Source: JAKSCF01 sp028279945
GTDB lineage: Bacteria > Bacillota > Clostridia > Peptostreptococcales > JAAYPU01
Reading direction: 5' to 3'
NCBI GenBank assembly: GCA_028279945.1
Contig: JANQMT010000010.1
Location: forward strand, 1 to 22,532
Length of the DNA stretch: 22,532 bases
Shown here: one piece after another, positions 22,453 through 22,532 of the stretch
How positions within the stretch are numbered: position 1 is the first letter of the stretch
How the letters are laid out: each line of letters opens with the position of its first letter
Translations under genes and position numbers: made by a program
Notes under the pieces: model-generated
What the model saw: only the letters and a program-made list of their open reading frames with translations
The model's database searches: none
What the model was told of the DNA's origin: nothing

Positions 22453-22532
22453 TATAAAAGTCGTGCACAGACAGGACGTCTGTGAGCAAACTTAAGCCAT
22501 GGACGGCGATTGTTTGCGGTTAGGCTTTTATA
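22453..22532. other. GC-richer structured element, possible non-coding RNA reaching the window edge
   Basis: Three nested perfect inverted repeats form a three-way junction. The closing stem is TATAAAAG/CTTTTATA (22453-22460, 22525-22532), arm one is CACAGAC/GTCTGTG (22466-22472, 22478-22484), and arm two is GCAAAC/GTTTGC (22486-22491, 22512-22517) with an inner GCC/GGC. Base composition is clearly more GC-rich than the flanking spacer. I do not recognise a known riboswitch or mobile-element end. Strand is not determined. Confidence 0.45.

Noticed and set aside
22519..22525. GTTAGGC, a match to the integron attC core GTTRRRY
   Set aside because: No RYYYAAC partner at the right distance and no integrase or cassette array; a seven-base match is expected by chance.

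Overview
The window is AT-rich (poly-T/poly-A intergenic tracts, AGGAGG-type ribosome binding sites, frequent TTG/GTG starts). It carries gene families typical of anaerobic Firmicutes: compact iron-sulfur flavoproteins, a UPF0597 cysteine desulfidase-like protein, an ABC-F factor and a sigma-54 activator with a PAS domain. I infer a member of the Clostridia; genus cannot be fixed from the sequence alone. Almost every gene is on the minus strand. The exceptions are a small ferritin-like gene and a TetR-type regulator. I see no rRNA, tRNA, CRISPR array or transposase.

Layout, left to right. (1) 1-363: 5' part of a UPF0597 L-cysteine desulfidase/serine dehydratase-like gene with a palindromic operator region. 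(2) 654-2728: an ECF sigma operon (membrane protein, sigma factor, zinc anti-sigma, zinc-binding membrane protein), with an ECF-type promoter upstream and a clear terminator. (3) 2962-3393, plus strand: a DUF2383-like ferritin-fold protein and terminator. (4) 3451-7434: a four-gene operon encoding an iron-sulfur flavoprotein, AMP-forming acyl-CoA ligase, KAS III-like condensing enzyme with an altered active site, and SDR ketoreductase. (5) 7518-9458: a sodium:solute symporter with a small membrane partner, divergent from a TetR regulator (9672-10265). (6) 10363-13104: an iron-sulfur flavoprotein, M20 amidohydrolase and NodB-type deacetylase. (7) 13353-16364: a TRAP transporter (DctP, DctQ, DctM) behind a good sigma-54 promoter. 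(8) 16786-18950: its probable PAS-AAA-Fis activator, preceded by a UPF0173 metallo-hydrolase. (9) 19131-20843: an ABC-F ATPase behind a long leader. (10) 21263-22222: a CtBP-like 2-hydroxyacid dehydrogenase. (11) The last 80 bases are GC-richer and fold into an apparent three-way junction that reaches the window edge.

How the parts may work together. The middle of the window (symporter, TRAP transporter, amidohydrolase, deacetylase, acyl-CoA ligase and reductase) looks like an import-and-convert region for carboxylates or N-acyl compounds under TetR and sigma-54 control. The substrate is not visible from sequence.

The most striking regulatory element is the roughly 380-base leader of the ABC-F gene. 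It has a strong promoter, an 8-residue leader peptide with its own ribosome binding site, and two mutually exclusive helices. One of these competes with an intrinsic terminator just before the gene. This is what ribosome-stalling-controlled antibiotic resistance attenuation would look like.
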